Source: Phymatolithon calcareum (Eukaryota; Rhodophyta; Florideophyceae; Hapalidiales). Taken from it: a stretch of DNA of 64,000 bases. Below are positions 9,926 through 19,919 of this stretch, piece by piece. A program made the position numbers and the translations under genes. Numbering within the stretch: the stretch's first letter is position 1; every line of letters begins with the position of its first letter. The notes below the pieces were generated by a model that worked only from the letters and a program-made list of their open reading frames with translations, ran no database searches and was not told where the DNA came from. The DNA lies in NCBI GenBank assembly GCA_977006965.1, contig OZ345359.1:248001-312000 (forward strand), in the 5' to 3' direction.

Positions 9926-10834
9926 ATGGGTCGAACAAGCAAGGACAAACGTGACATATACTACCGCAAAGCGAAAGCAATCGGCTACCGCGCCCGTTCT
10001 GCGTTCAAGCTAGAACAAATTGATCTAGAGTTTGACCTCCTCTCATCCTGCACAAACATCGTCGACTTATGTGCAGCCCCAGGCAGCTGGAGCCAGTATA
10101 TGGCGCGCCGCATGCGCGACCTGAAGCGAGAATCCTCTGCTAAAATCATCGCCATAGATTTACAGGAAATGGTTCCCATAGAGGGGGTACACATGCTGCA
10201 GGCGGATATCACAAAAAAGTCTACGCTCGACGCCGTCATGCATTATTTCGGCAACATTCCCGCCGACATTGTGGTCAGCGATGGTGCCCCCGATGTCACC
10301 GGTCTGCATGACTTCGACGAATATGTGCAGGCACAGCTGGTGCTTGCCGCACTCAAAGTTGTCACTCAGGTGCTGAAACCTGGCGGCACCTTCGTTGCTA
10401 AGGTGTTCCGGCAGAAAGAAACAGACCTGCTGTATGCACAGCTCAAGATTTTCTTCTCTGATGTCGTTGTCTCCAAGCCGCGTTGTAGTCGCACCACCAG
10501 TATTGAGGCTTTCGTTGTGTGCCGCAATTTTTCGCCAGTAACGGGCTATGTCCCGTGCATTAAATCGGGCGATGTCCCGCTCAATAGGGATGGAGATGAA
10601 CTCTCCGACATCAAACGCGTTATCGTTCCTTTTGTCAGAGCGGGCGATCCGTGTGGCCTTGACGCCGACATGTCTTACGCTTTAGACATCGATATTCCAG
10701 GTATACCATCCAATGCTAGCGCGAGCAGTAGCGGAACGCCGTACGTTTCGCTTCCTCCCGTTATTCCACCGATCGAACCACCATATGCTGAGGCGATGCG
10801 ACGTCTAGGACGCGGAAAGCAACCAGAGAAATAG
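9926..10834 (+). CDS. TRM7: tRNA 2'-O-ribose methyltransferase TRM7/FTSJ1
   Basis: 302 aa. The RrmJ/FtsJ fold is complete: N-terminal MGRTSKDKRDIYYRKAKAIG, SAM-binding motif DLCAAPGSWSQY, and the catalytic tetrad K28 (SAFKL), D119 (VSDGAPD), K159 (FVAKVF), E194 (SIEAFVV). The short spacing and the opening MGRTSKDKRD match the TRM7 branch rather than SPB1 or MRM2. It methylates the ribose at positions 32 and 34 of the anticodon loop, in the cytoplasm and with partner proteins. The last 100 residues are a family-typical, less conserved tail. Convergent with PRP18, with only 36 bp between stop codons. Confidence 0.95.
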   Translation: MGRTSKDKRDIYYRKAKAIGYRARSAFKLEQIDLEFDLLSSCTNIVDLCAAPGSWSQYMARRMRDLKRESSAKIIAIDLQEMVPIEGVHMLQADITKKSTLDAVMHYFGNIPADIVVSDGAPDVTGLHDFDEYVQAQLVLAALKVVTQVLKPGGTFVAKVFRQKETDLLYAQLKIFFSDVVVSKPRCSRTTSIEAFVVCRNFSPVTGYVPCIKSGDVPLNRDGDELSDIKRVIVPFVRAGDPCGLDADMSYALDIDIPGIPSNASASSSGTPYVSLPPVIPPIEPPYAEAMRRLGRGKQPEK

Positions 10835-10870
10835 GACACTGAGATCATTAAATAAGACAGCACAACGTCG

Positions 10871-11959
10871 TCATTGACCATTTGTATCTCCATCTGTCGG
10901 ATAATGTCGCTGGGCTACTGTAACAAGACGCTTGACAGCCTGGATGTACTTCCTGGTCTGTTCATCGTTCATGACGTGAGCAATCTTGTCTTCCCCAATT
11001 TTCTCGCGAGCTGCACGAGCATGAATACCAACCATGGTTGCTCCCATGGGCCATGGGGCATTACCAATGGCAAGTTCTTCCAGGTATATGCTGTTTGCCT
11101 TAACATATTCCCGCTTCTCAACCGCGGCAAAGATATTGCGAAGTGCGCTTAAAATTTTCTTCTTCAATTGCCGTTTTCGCAAAAGCTTGAGGAGCGGTTT
11201 CAGCCACTCCTTGGTCTGCTCACATGTCACCGCTGCAAACCTTCCTTTGCTCGTTCTTCGTTCCTCGGACGGCATAACGTCGATTTCCTGCTGCCAGAGG
11301 CTCACAAAGTGGCGAATACATTTGTAAACGTAGTCCTCCTTCGTAATTGCATCTTTTTCTTGTGCGCTGGTTCTCGCCGCTGCCGCACTCGTCGCCTTCG
11401 CGAGTTGCGGCATCTCTGCTCCAACGTATCGGTAGATTTCATCTTCAGCATCTTTCGCGCGAAGCTCACGCATTTTCTTCTGGAATACATTGCGTTGTCC
11501 TTCAGACACTTCTTCTGTCTCCAATTGCAGTTCTCGCAGTCTGTCGAAACGCTCCCATGGGCCTTCCCCAAACAGTGTCACTGGTTCCCCAACAGCTCGT
11601 AGAAGGCGGAATACTTCTTTTTTGTTCAACGGTGGGTCACCTGCGCGAACAGGGGTTTTGGGGGGAAGCGGACCGCTCGTCTTGTCCTGTGCTCCTTTTT
11701 CGCCCGCGTTCGAATCTTTTTTTGGCAACAGGGATGCGGTTAATGCATCTTGGTCTTGTTGCTTTTTCAGTCGCTTCTTTTCCTGCTCCTGCTTGTATTG
11801 CTCTTCTTCTTCCAAATACTTTCTCTTGCGTTCTGCTTCCAAGTCACCCAATCTTTTCCATCGCTTCTGTGCTTGATTCACTGCGACGCCGGACCCCAAC
11901 ACCGCGGTATGCTTCTTTTTCTTCTCAATTTCCGCGCGTAGCTTAGATAATGCATCCAT
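10871..11959 (-). CDS. PRPF18: Pre-mRNA-splicing factor PRP18
   Basis: 362 aa, near the usual 340. N-terminal helix MDALSKLRAEIEKKKK, then a Lys/Glu-rich coiled stretch. A PRP4-like splicing-factor motif follows (LNKKEVFRLLRAVGEPVTLF). The C-terminal Prp18 domain contains the near-invariant loop AIGNAPWPMGATMVGIHARA and ends in KYIQAVKRLVTVAQRHYP. The protein acts in the second step of splicing, holding the 3' splice site. It fits a genome that keeps few introns but still needs the spliceosome. Divergent from RPT6, 418 bp between starts. Confidence 0.97.
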   Translation of the reverse strand: MDALSKLRAEIEKKKKHTAVLGSGVAVNQAQKRWKRLGDLEAERKRKYLEEEEQYKQEQEKKRLKKQQDQDALTASLLPKKDSNAGEKGAQDKTSGPLPPKTPVRAGDPPLNKKEVFRLLRAVGEPVTLFGEGPWERFDRLRELQLETEEVSEGQRNVFQKKMRELRAKDAEDEIYRYVGAEMPQLAKATSAAAARTSAQEKDAITKEDYVYKCIRHFVSLWQQEIDVMPSEERRTSKGRFAAVTCEQTKEWLKPLLKLLRKRQLKKKILSALRNIFAAVEKREYVKANSIYLEELAIGNAPWPMGATMVGIHARAAREKIGEDKIAHVMNDEQTRKYIQAVKRLVTVAQRHYPTDGDTNGQ

Positions 11960-12377
11960 GGTGACTCATACGAACGGAAAAATGTCAATGTCCTTTTACG
12001 AAGAGGTTGCGGTCTACTTGTTCACCCTGGGCTCAAAGATGTCCAACTTCAATGATTTCACGAACACTAATATGCGGTATCGGTGTATGAAACTACAACA
12101 AGCACCTGATAGTTTCGCGCGCATCCAACCTCGAAATAGAATTGCAAAAATATTTTCAGTCATCAGGGATTCATTCTCAAATATGCTGAACCAAGTGCTC
12201 TCGTGGATTGCTTACAGCTATGACATTCTCGACTTAATGCTGGAACCGGAAGGTGGGTATTATCGGAACTGGCAGCGCCCGACAATCGCGATTCATCGCG
12301 CTTAAAAGACAGCGCTGTCATTGACCTTCTTTGTCATCCGTGGAAGAATTGGCGCTGAGCGCCACAGATTTTTCAAC
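11960..12377. promoter_or_regulatory. Bidirectional promoter region PRP18/RPT6
   Basis: The 418-bp gap between two divergent housekeeping genes must hold both promoters. I see no clear TATA box. A 115-codon ORF crosses it but has no recognisable content. Confidence 0.4.
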
Positions 12378-13580
12378 ATGGAGAAGGGAGATGTGGGGGT
12401 TAAAGTTGGACTCGAGTCCTACTACATGGCGAAGATGAATGCATTCGAGAGCCAGATTCGCGAACGTCAAGAAAACCTGCGTCGTCTACAAGCACAGCGC
12501 AATGAGCTCAACTCGAAGGTACGCAGCCTTCGCGACGAACTTAAATTGCTTCAAGAGCCGGGAAGTTATGTCGGTGAAGTAGTGAAGATTATGAGTAAGA
12601 AGAAGGTTCTCGTGAAGGTGCACCCGGAAGGCAAGTATGTCGTTGATGTGGACAAGTCGATCGACATCAACAAACTATCATCTACCGCACGAGTAGCTCT
12701 TCGAAATGACTCGTATACACTGCATCGTGTGCTTCCTAGTAAGGTCGACCCACTCGTGTCCCTGATGCGCGTGGAAAATGTTCCAGACTCGACGTACGAG
12801 ATGATTGGCGGCCTCGATGAACAATTGAAGGCGATCCGCGAGGTAATTGAACTTCCAGTTTTACATCCCGAGCTCTTTGAGGCGCTCGGTATCGCACAGC
12901 CGAAGGGAGTGCTGCTTTACGGACCCCCAGGGACTGGAAAGACGCTTCTCGCGCGAGCGGTGGCGCATCACACAAAGTGTACATTCATCCGTGTTTCCGG
13001 TTCCGAGCTGGTGCAGAAGTACATTGGTGAGGGAAGTCGTATGGTGCGTGAGTTGTTCGTGATGGCACGAGAGCATGCACCGTCGATCATTTTCATGGAC
13101 GAGATCGATTCCATTGGGTCTACACGTATGAACGGAGGAGGCAGCGGTGGGGGCGATTCGGAGGTGCAGCGTACTATGCTTGAGCTGCTCAATCAGCTGG
13201 ATGGTTTCGAAGCGACCAAGAATATCAAGGTCCTCATGGCGACCAACAGGCTCGATATTCTCGACAGTGCGTTGCTTCGTCCTGGTAGAATAGATCGTAA
13301 GATCGAGTTTCCTCCGCCGAATGAAGACGCTCGCAAGCAAATTCTCAAAATTCATTCCAGGAAAATGAACTTGATGCGAGGCATTGATCTTGCCAAGATT
13401 GCGACCAAGATGAACGGCGCTTCAGGAGCAGAGACAAAGGCTGTTTGTACCGAGGCAGGTATGTTCGCCCTGCGCGAGAGAAGGCTGTTTGTGCAACAGG
13501 AGGACTTTGAGCTGGCGGTTGCAAAGGTGATGCGCAAGGACAAGGACGCGAATGAGTCGCTCCGTAGACTGTGGAAGTAA
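12378..13580 (+). CDS. RPT6: 26S proteasome regulatory ATPase RPT6 (PSMC5)
   Basis: 400 aa from the ATG at 12378. The frame is open upstream to a TTG at 12321, which I reject as a start because family members begin near here. N-terminal coiled coil, OB domain, then the AAA domain: Walker A GPPGTGKT at residues 182-189, Walker B IIFMDEID with D241 and E242, and arginine-finger region [16 protein letters not shown]. The segment [18 protein letters not shown] and the C-terminal LWK identify RPT6 rather than RPT1-5. It is one of six ATPases that unfold substrates and feed them into the 20S core. Convergent with NAA20, 126 bp apart. Confidence 0.96.
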   Translation: MEKGDVGVKVGLESYYMAKMNAFESQIRERQENLRRLQAQRNELNSKVRSLRDELKLLQEPGSYVGEVVKIMSKKKVLVKVHPEGKYVVDVDKSIDINKLSSTARVALRNDSYTLHRVLPSKVDPLVSLMRVENVPDSTYEMIGGLDEQLKAIREVIELPVLHPELFEALGIAQPKGVLLYGPPGTGKTLLARAVAHHTKCTFIRVSGSELVQKYIGEGSRMVRELFVMAREHAPSIIFMDEIDSIGSTRMNGGGSGGGDSEVQRTMLELLNQLDGFEATKNIKVLMATNRLDILDSALLRPGRIDRKIEFPPPNEDARKQILKIHSRKMNLMRGIDLAKIATKMNGASGAETKAVCTEAGMFALRERRLFVQQEDFELAVAKVMRKDKDANESLRRLWK

Positions 13581-13706
13581 TGGTGCGTTTTGTTGGTTAT
13601 GGTACATGTAATTGATTTGAGTAAAGGAGCATCGTTCTGACTATCTCGAACTCGTCGGTCACAGAATTGCCATTCGAAAGAAAATTCTCTTGCGCTGTTA
13701 GCTTTG

Positions 13707-14234
13707 CTACATGGTGATGTAGACATCTTCTGGTCGGACTGGTGCAGTCAGAGGAATGACCGATTTCTTCGCCTTGTCTCGTGATAGCGCTTTCCGCATA
13801 TCAAAAGCGTCCTCCGAGCCACCATAGTAATTCAATATAGTCCTGTACACAATGTATCCCGCGGCATGGTACATTCCAATAGCTACAGTGTTTGTTTTGC
13901 GAACAAACAAGTCGACAAAATAACACCGGTACGTATTGTCCCACAGGTCTTCTAGATATTGCATCAGTTTCGAGGCAAGTCCAAGCCTCCGGTACTCAGG
14001 ACTGACGGTTACGGCGGAGACATGGCCGTGCCAGAGTTCTCCTTCTCCTTCAGATTTTCCGATGATATATGCCATGATTGTGCCAGACGGAGAAGTTACA
14101 GTCTGCTGGAATTCGGGCCACTGGAGCATGTACTGCATGTAAAAATGCATGTTGTATGTTTCAGTGAGAGTGTCGAGATTGACAGGATTGAAGCGGAACA
14201 AATCACATGGTCGAAATCGCCTTGTGCTTGACAT
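13707..14234 (-). CDS. NAA20: N-terminal acetyltransferase NatB catalytic subunit NAA20
   Basis: 175 aa. GNAT fold with the NAA20 signature: start STRRFRPCDLFRFNPVNLD, then LTETYNMHFYMQYM. The acetyl-CoA loop is RRLGLASKLM, followed by YFVDLFVRKTNTVAIGMYH and the end blocks DMRKALSRD and PVRPEDVYI. It acetylates Met-Asp, Met-Glu, Met-Asn and Met-Gln starts at the ribosome together with NAA25. The true ATG is 14234; two codons upstream there is only a GTG. Divergent from a small gene on the plus strand, about 100 bp apart. Confidence 0.96.
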   Translation of the reverse strand: MSSTRRFRPCDLFRFNPVNLDTLTETYNMHFYMQYMLQWPEFQQTVTSPSGTIMAYIIGKSEGEGELWHGHVSAVTVSPEYRRLGLASKLMQYLEDLWDNTYRCYFVDLFVRKTNTVAIGMYHAAGYIVYRTILNYYGGSEDAFDMRKALSRDKAKKSVIPLTAPVRPEDVYITM

Positions 14235-14336
14235 GTTCACAGCTCTGAAACGATGTTTTCAGCGAATCCTTCGTACGGTTGCTACGATAGTACGAGGTCT
14301 GTTCGTTCTGGCTACCACAGTTCTCGCTATAACAAG

Positions 14337-14650
14337 ATGTCGAACGATGCTGCCGAGGCGCCGCCGTCCCTCTCTAAGAAATTACGCCCATCCTTGCGCT
14401 CGACAATCATTGGCCCATCACAAGTCTAAGTATTCTGAATATAGTTGTTTGCATGAACTCAATTGGTCAAAATTATTCAGAGGTACCTGAACAGGCTCAA
14501 GTTGACGCCAAAGCGTTGGTTGAAACATTCACATCTCGAGTTATTTTCAGGTGCGTCACGGCATGCCTGTATGAGAAACTTAATTCTGCTGATCTCGCAA
14601 CCAAAATTGCGATGGTGAGCGCGGAGCTCGGCGGTTATGGCCCGCCATGA
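14337..14650 (+). CDS. Candidate small spliced gene, unknown
   Basis: Possible two-exon gene: exon 1 14337-14423 (MSNDAAEAPPSLSKK...), intron 14424-14482 (59 nt, GTCTAAGT...TTCAGAG), exon 2 14483-14650. The product would be 84 aa with no recognised domain; its second half is helical (ALVETFTSRVIFRC). Support is its position between two real genes and a frame-preserving GT-AG pair. The donor is weak and the acceptor uses a second AG, so the model is uncertain. Confidence 0.3.
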
Positions 14651-14772
14651 CGTAGTCTGTCGAGATTCCAGCGAACAGAACAACGCGAACGGATTTTCAA
14701 CAATCTGTTGAGGAAATTCTGTGCGCAGACCAAGAGAAGGCACGTCTATTCCTTCTGAGCTGACCCACGAAA

Positions 14773-15291
14773 ATGGTTGCCTTCGCCTTCGCAGCATGTA
14801 GCGGTCTGTGCCTCAGTGTTCCCCAACACCTCTCTCTGAGCTCCACTCGTTCTAGAAGGTGTCAAACAATCAAAAGCCGACGTGTTTCTGTGCAACGGAT
14901 GAGCATCGGTTCGTCGGACGGAGACAAACCAGCAACCGGCCAGGCGGCGAAGGCAGGCGAATTTGCAAAATTGTATGGCGGCTCCTACCTAGGCACTTCA
15001 ATGTCTATGGCGGTTGTTTCATATGCGCTGTGGTACTTGTTAGTAAAAGCCGGCGTCGATGTGGTCGGACTCGTACAGGCGCTCGGGGACTGGCTTGCGA
15101 CAACGCCGGTCGGTCGACCGGCCATTCTCTCCCGCGTGAACGAGACCGTCGGTACAGCCACGCTCGCCTATATCGCGCACAAGGCTTCGAGCCCTCTGCG
15201 ATTTCCGCTCACACTTGCGGCGACGCCTTTTGTCGCTCGGGCGTTTTCGAACAAGAATAGTGGAACAGTAGATACGAGAGGGGATGAATAG
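14773..15291 (+). CDS. FAM210/DUF1279-like membrane protein, organelle-targeted
   Basis: 172 aa. The N-terminal 45 residues are rich in Ser and Arg and start MVAFAFAACSG; a Phe close to the start is typical of red-algal plastid transit peptides. The body has the DUF1279 pattern: KLYGGSYLGTSMSMAVVSYA, YLLVKAGVDV as a membrane helix, then HKASSPLRFPLTLAATPFVA. Proteins of this family sit in mitochondrial or plastid membranes and their biochemical role is not settled. Convergent with the GrpE gene, 134 bp apart. Confidence 0.8.
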   Translation: MVAFAFAACSGLCLSVPQHLSLSSTRSRRCQTIKSRRVSVQRMSIGSSDGDKPATGQAAKAGEFAKLYGGSYLGTSMSMAVVSYALWYLLVKAGVDVVGLVQALGDWLATTPVGRPAILSRVNETVGTATLAYIAHKASSPLRFPLTLAATPFVARAFSNKNSGTVDTRGDE

Positions 15292-15425
15292 ACGGGGAAC
15301 AATATCTATATGAGGGGATGAATAAAAATTACTTTGGAAAAGTGCGCCCCTGGCCTCCCATTTTACGAGTCTCACTGCGAAAGAACAGTATGTTAACGAT
15401 TAGTGGCGAAGAACCTGCAACTAAA

Positions 15426-16400
15426 TTACTTCGCTTCCTCACTTGCACCCGCCTTCGACTCCTTTGCTACAACTTCGTCAACCCCATTTTCCTCCGCTAT
15501 GCTATTCGATGCAGACACATCCATTACAGGTTCACTTGCTTCATCAGACTCCACAATCTCTGGGCCTGGCCCCGTGGAGACGGCGACGACGGCGGCACGA
15601 ATAAGGCTGTCCCCAATTGCATATCCCTTAGAGTATTGGGCGCAGACGACACCTTCCGCATACTCAGTAGACTCCACCTGATGAATGGCCTCATGGAGCT
15701 CCGGGTCAAAGCTTGAACCGACACATTCAATCGGCTCCACTTTGAGCCTGGTAAGCGCATCGACAAGCTGCTTATTAATAGCAGAGTAACTCTTTTGAAT
15801 AGACACTTCACGATCCGATTCCGCCTTAACAGCAGCATCCGCTCGGTCAAAGTTGTCCAGAACTTCCAAAATCGCCTTGCATACCTTTGCAGTGCTTTTC
15901 GTCTCTTGCTTCCGCATGTCGTCCGCGCTTCGACGGCGATAATTCTCGAAATCGGCGGCAAGTCGAACGTAGTTTGACTTCTCGTCCTTTACAGAATCCT
16001 CAGCCTTCGCAGCTGCGTCGCGTGCTTCAATTAGCTCCTTCTGTACGATCTCAAGCTTCTTCTTCAGGAACGAGGGCGAATTCAAAATGTCATCCGCTGT
16101 TATCTCCTCAGCCGTTGTTTCGTCGGCCGCTGCACCCTTCTCCCCCGGTGCATCGGATGCGGCAGGATCAGTAGCTGCCGCTTCTCCTTCTGGATCAGAT
16201 TCTGGTGGCGGTGGGGGTGCTGCACCTAGGGCCAAAATCCGCGCTGGTTTCCTCAGGCTTCGCGGGCGTGCTCGTGGTGCTTGGGTGGTTCGCCCGCAGT
16301 GCGCAAGTGGTTGCTGGCCAAACAGGGCTGATTTCGAACCGCTTGTCACAGGCGCTAGGAACGCCATTACTCCTCGCGAAGCTGGTGTTTGAGCCTCCAT
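15426..16400 (-). CDS. GRPE: GrpE nucleotide-exchange factor for Hsp70, organelle-targeted
   Basis: 324 aa from the ATG at 16400; a second in-frame ATG at 16367 begins MAFLAPVTSG, which looks more like a plastid leader. An Ala/Pro/Glu-rich stretch is followed by a long coiled coil (KKKLEIVQKELIEARDAA) and the GrpE core: YVRLAADFENYRRRSADD, VLDNFDRA, FDPELHEAIHQ. The last strands are VVCAQYSKGYAIGDSLIR and AAVVAVSTGPGPE. It releases ADP from DnaK-type Hsp70; the leader suggests plastid (inference). An acidic tail of about 45 residues follows the core. Divergent from APC13. Confidence 0.94.
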   Translation of the reverse strand: MEAQTPASRGVMAFLAPVTSGSKSALFGQQPLAHCGRTTQAPRARPRSLRKPARILALGAAPPPPPESDPEGEAAATDPAASDAPGEKGAAADETTAEEITADDILNSPSFLKKKLEIVQKELIEARDAAAKAEDSVKDEKSNYVRLAADFENYRRRSADDMRKQETKSTAKVCKAILEVLDNFDRADAAVKAESDREVSIQKSYSAINKQLVDALTRLKVEPIECVGSSFDPELHEAIHQVESTEYAEGVVCAQYSKGYAIGDSLIRAAVVAVSTGPGPEIVESDEASEPVMDVSASNSIAEENGVDEVVAKESKAGASEEAK

Positions 16401-16545
16401 TGCAACCAACCTTAGACAAGTTTGGAGAAAGACGACGTCGAGACGAGCAACTCAAGGTGCGCAGGTTTGGTTCAATCTCGTGACAAGGGGACACCTGTCC
16501 ATGGGAGATTAAAAATGTTACTGTAAATATTTTCTAGAACAGGTC

Positions 16546-16571
16546 TGATCTGATGTTTCAACATCAGATCA
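16546..16571. repeat. Near-perfect palindrome TGATCTGATGTT / AACATCAGATCA
   Basis: 12-bp arms 16546-16557 and 16560-16571 with a 2-nt centre. The word CATCAGATCA recurs at about 16591-16602. It lies between the divergent GrpE and APC13 genes and could be a binding site for a dimeric regulator. Confidence 0.7.
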
Positions 16572-16745
16572 AGCTCAATAATCTTATTCAGCATCAGATC
16601 ACGATATCTGATACAATTTTTGAAAGTTGTTGGAACGCTACTGTAGAACCAGGGGAATGTAACACACACCTTCGTTCTAGGACACTTGCCAAGCCATTGC
16701 CGGCATCTAGCATTTACTGTTCTTTGCAACAGGCCCCAATTCAGT

Positions 16746-16982
16746 ATGGATATGGTGTATTCTGCGCCCATACATTGCGATTCTTATCTGGTGATGCACG
16801 TCGTGGATGACGCATGGATTTCGGACACCTTGCCGGTGGAGGACATTGAAGTTCCCGTCTCCACAGCTGTACCTGTGGATGACGATGATGCTGTGCCCCC
16901 TGAAGAGGACGAGCAAGACAAGTGGAGTGATCTCGGCAGTCTCATGTCTTCCTTTTCAAGCACCGGTCCTGTGGCGCAATGA
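16746..16982 (+). CDS. APC13: Anaphase-promoting complex subunit APC13
   Basis: 78 aa, near the 74 aa of the animal protein. It follows the APC13 layout: a helix ending VVDDAWISDTLPVEDIEVP (family pattern: ID-DAW--D-LP-ED--IP), an acidic linker with DDDDAVPPEEDEQD, and the end block KWSDLGSLM. APC13 (yeast Swm1) is a small structural subunit that stabilises the TPR arm of the APC/C ubiquitin ligase in mitosis. Start at the ATG at 16746. Easily missed because of its size. Confidence 0.8.
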   Translation: MDMVYSAPIHCDSYLVMHVVDDAWISDTLPVEDIEVPVSTAVPVDDDDAVPPEEDEQDKWSDLGSLMSSFSSTGPVAQ

Positions 16983-17451
16983 GCTCTATTAACGTACACT
17001 CCACCACCTGAGGCTCATCGACCGGAACAGCTGTGCTCTTCTCGCCACCGGCTGCACCCTCTCCGTCCATACCATCGCAACAGTCTCCGCTAAACTTCCA
17101 CGACCGCCTCCCGTCGCGCGTGCATACTCAGCTTGAACTTCTTCTCTGCCATGGCGGCCTCGTATACTACTGTAGCCGTCCACAATCCTGCCGGCGGTGA
17201 ACAAGGTTCGACGGTGGCGCGGCCCATATCGAATCGACCTCCGCTTCATTTCACCACGCCAGCGCACCGAAAAAGTTGGCGCCACGTGCCCGCCAAATCC
17301 AACGCTCACCCCAACCCCGCCGTGTCCACAACACCTCCATGCTTGCTGCTGCCCCACGGCTGTGCAACTGCGTGTAAATCCGGCGTGTTATTCTTCCGAT
17401 GCAGTGACGTCATGGCATGCGCACGAGTTGCGCTGATGTGACAAAGACCAA
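16983..17451. other. Interval without a firm gene
   Basis: Open frames exist on both strands. For example, the minus strand starts MAEKKFKLSMHARREAVVEV at 17152 and shifts frame after 20 codons. None has a recognisable domain. A short spliced minus-strand gene is possible but not supported. Confidence 0.4.
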
Positions 17452-18006
17452 GGAGTAGCACAATGATCCGTCCCGGTCAAGGTCGACATTACACCCCAAG
17501 AGGACTCTGCGAAACTCTCTCTGTAAGCTATCTGCTCGCAGACGACGTCCATCTCTCACTAGTTGCAAGCCCATGTTGGGCTTCACCGTTTATTATTCCT
17601 GCTGGCAGAAAACACGCGCGGCATTTGCAGTGGAAATCTCCAAAAGAGAGCCGCAGAATTCGTTGGACAAGGAGTGCAGCAAAATTTGAAATTCACTTAT
17701 GCTGCAGCCAGCCAGCTGAAGAAATGGTGAGTTGAGTCCTACGGAGAAACGATCATGAGGGATGTGAGCGATCTCGGACGCAAAAAGGACAAAGAAAACG
17801 AAGCATGTAGTCGGAGTATTCAGAACACCGCGAAGACTTACACATAAGGAGCATTCAGCCGGGATTAATACAGATGGAAAATTGGCTTGCACTTGACACC
17901 ATGGACGTGCAGGCTTGCTTGCATCGTAAGTCAGAAAGGTGTCATTAAAGTCCATCGGGCAAGTATTGGTCGACGAGCAAGGCAACGCGTTGACCGGTAC
18001 AGTGTA
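17452..18006. repeat. Dispersed repeat family A, copy 1 (fullest copy)
   Basis: Starts GGAGTAGCACAATGATC. It shares its left half with 24253-24490 and its right half with 31665-32002, including GCTGGCAGAAAACACG, GTCCTACGGAGA.ACGATCATGAGG and GACGTGCAGGCTTGC. The divergence between copies says it is old. It carries no ORF of its own that is conserved, so it is probably a non-autonomous element or a solo LTR. Confidence 0.8.
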
Positions 18007-18738
18007 ACGCCTCACGGCGTGTCAGGGTGAAGGAAAAGATGGGAACGATGGTAACGTTGGGAACAGGAGAGATTGAGAGGCTAGGTTGCCATGCGGTTGC
18101 TCGTTTCCGATGGCGCTGCCTTTATTATGTTTAAGTAGTAATCAGCTCGATTAGTAATGTAGCAAAGGCAGGAGGAAGACCCCAGTGTTCATGTAATCAC
18201 AAGATATGCAAAAACCAACACCTTGATTGGATCACGGCTTATCAGTAACTCCGATAGGCCTCTCTTCTGCGCGAACCTTCCGGCACCCATGCGGAAGAGT
18301 CGTCTACTGACAGGGATAGCGGTGCCCAGGAAGGGTCACTGCAATCAATATCCCTAGATGCCAGCTTAGGGACAGCGAAGGTATCGCGTCGATGTCCCTT
18401 CAGCCGATCACGAGTTCTCTCGCGCTGTCTCGGCGTGTGAAAGAGCAGGGTGTTACAACAGGGCTACGTGCCGTGTCCTTCACCCGAGTCAAGAACTTAT
18501 CTTCCCGTCAGCTTCATTAGCGTCTAATCTCTGTCGCCAATACGCGGAAGCATGCGTTTGTCATTCACACAATTCCAAAAGAAACGCCCGGCATATTTCG
18601 CACCCGACACAGAAAGAATGAAGCGCCACTCCAGCGGCATACAAACGGACGCTCGTCCCCATGACACCCACATTAGAAACCTCATCTGCGCTCAAGCGTT
18701 CTTCGCGGCTGCACGTCATCCTCATGCCCGTCCCATTG
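18007..18738. other. Gene-free interval
   Basis: No ORF with recognisable content and no strong repeat seen. Confidence 0.5.
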
Positions 18739-19113
18739 TCACCCCGTTAGCGGCGCGGGCCGCTTCACCAGGAATCGCTCAACAACCCTCCCGCCCACCA
18801 GATGTTCCTGTATGATTTCCTCCAGCACGTCCGGCGTACAGCTGTGATACAACGCTCCTTCGGGGTACACTAGCGCGATGGGCCCGCGGGCGCACACGCG
18901 CAGACAGTCGGCCTTTGTGCGGAGGACGAGGTTGTCGAGGTGTAACTCTGTCAGGCGCCGCTTCAGAAAGTTCCACGATTGGGCGCCGTCGCCGCGCGAG
19001 GCGACGCACTTTGGCTTTGTTGGCGTCGCGCAGAGGAAGATGTGGCGTGGGGAGACCGGCTTTGCTGTGCGGCTGTCGGCCGCGATTGCGGGCGCGCAGA
19101 AGCACGACGCCAT
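18739..19113 (-). CDS. Thioredoxin-like 2Fe-2S ferredoxin
   Basis: 124 aa. After about 22 residues the sequence [14 protein letters not shown] opens a thioredoxin-like 2Fe-2S domain. The second Cys pair is in [21 protein letters not shown], and the domain closes with a [20 protein letters not shown] helix. Four conserved Cys (CATPTKPKC and CLRVC) would hold the cluster. Small proteins of this type are common in cyanobacteria, so a plastid location is likely. The N-terminus [15 protein letters not shown] is short for a transit peptide, so an upstream exon is possible. Electron partner unknown. Confidence 0.82.
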   Translation of the reverse strand: MASCFCAPAIAADSRTAKPVSPRHIFLCATPTKPKCVASRGDGAQSWNFLKRRLTELHLDNLVLRTKADCLRVCARGPIALVYPEGALYHSCTPDVLEEIIQEHLVGGRVVERFLVKRPAPLTG

Positions 19114-19919
19114 GCGAGGGCGCTTGGGGGAGAGCGGTTCAATTCCATCAATGTGGCGATCAATTGAGGGGCATTTGCAACTGAATGGTGTCGTGTATCA
19201 TGGGTTGGACCAGACGCGGTCGGTGTAATCATAGGATGCTGCACCATTTTTCAGGTGCGGTTTACAGTGCAGTGTGTCATACAGTAGTGGGAGATAGTCA
19301 CCCCTGGTCATAGCTTCCGCGAGAATGTTTGGATTTGTGATTTGATAAGGCAGCTGCTGTAGGCGATACGCCTACAAACGGTACAATATTGGCTGCCGAG
19401 CGTATTCTCTCTTGCCGTATTTTCCTTCTCACCAGCCTGGTGAGGACTACCCTATGCGAGTATTTAAAATTTAATCAGGAAAGACGAAATTGAAGACTTG
19501 TGAATTCAAAGAGTTTCAGAGAATGATGAGAAAGCATCGAAGAAACAAATACCGTAGCCTCTGCACTACAGTATACCGTTCTGGACATCTATCCCAACAA
19601 GTGGTGGGGCAATAGACAGAACCCAACTCTATACAGTAGAGTCAGAAAGGAAAACAAACCAGGAAAACTGGAAACTGAAGTGTCCCAAGTTCGGCCGACT
19701 GTGCCTTACACTCCTGACGTCATTCATGCCGGACGGAATTTGATGCCCTCTTTCGCTTGTTTCCGAATGGTAAACGCAATCTCCGCAGTATTATTTTGCA
19801 AAATAAGCTGCCCATCTCCATCTCCATCACCTCAGACAGCTGTCCGTGCATACATCCCACTGCCCCAGTCCACTGTCGACATCGTGGCGAACCCTGAACG
19901 CCTCCGCGCCCGTCCCAAA
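19114..19919. other. Gene-free interval
   Basis: No supported gene. Contains three TACAGTA words (19280, 19567, 19632). The reading frame of the next gene is open upstream of its ATG (to 19680), so an N-terminal extension cannot be excluded. Confidence 0.4.

Noticed and set aside
11958-12305. 115-codon plus-strand ORF overlapping the PRP18 start
   Set aside because: It lies in the promoter region of two divergent genes, overlaps the PRP18 ATG on the other strand, has no known motif, and its composition is not coding-like.
17133-17441. Overlapping 102- and 122-codon ORFs on both strands
   Set aside because: GC-rich DNA gives long chance frames. Neither shows a domain, and the promising minus-strand start at 17152 shifts frame after 20 codons.
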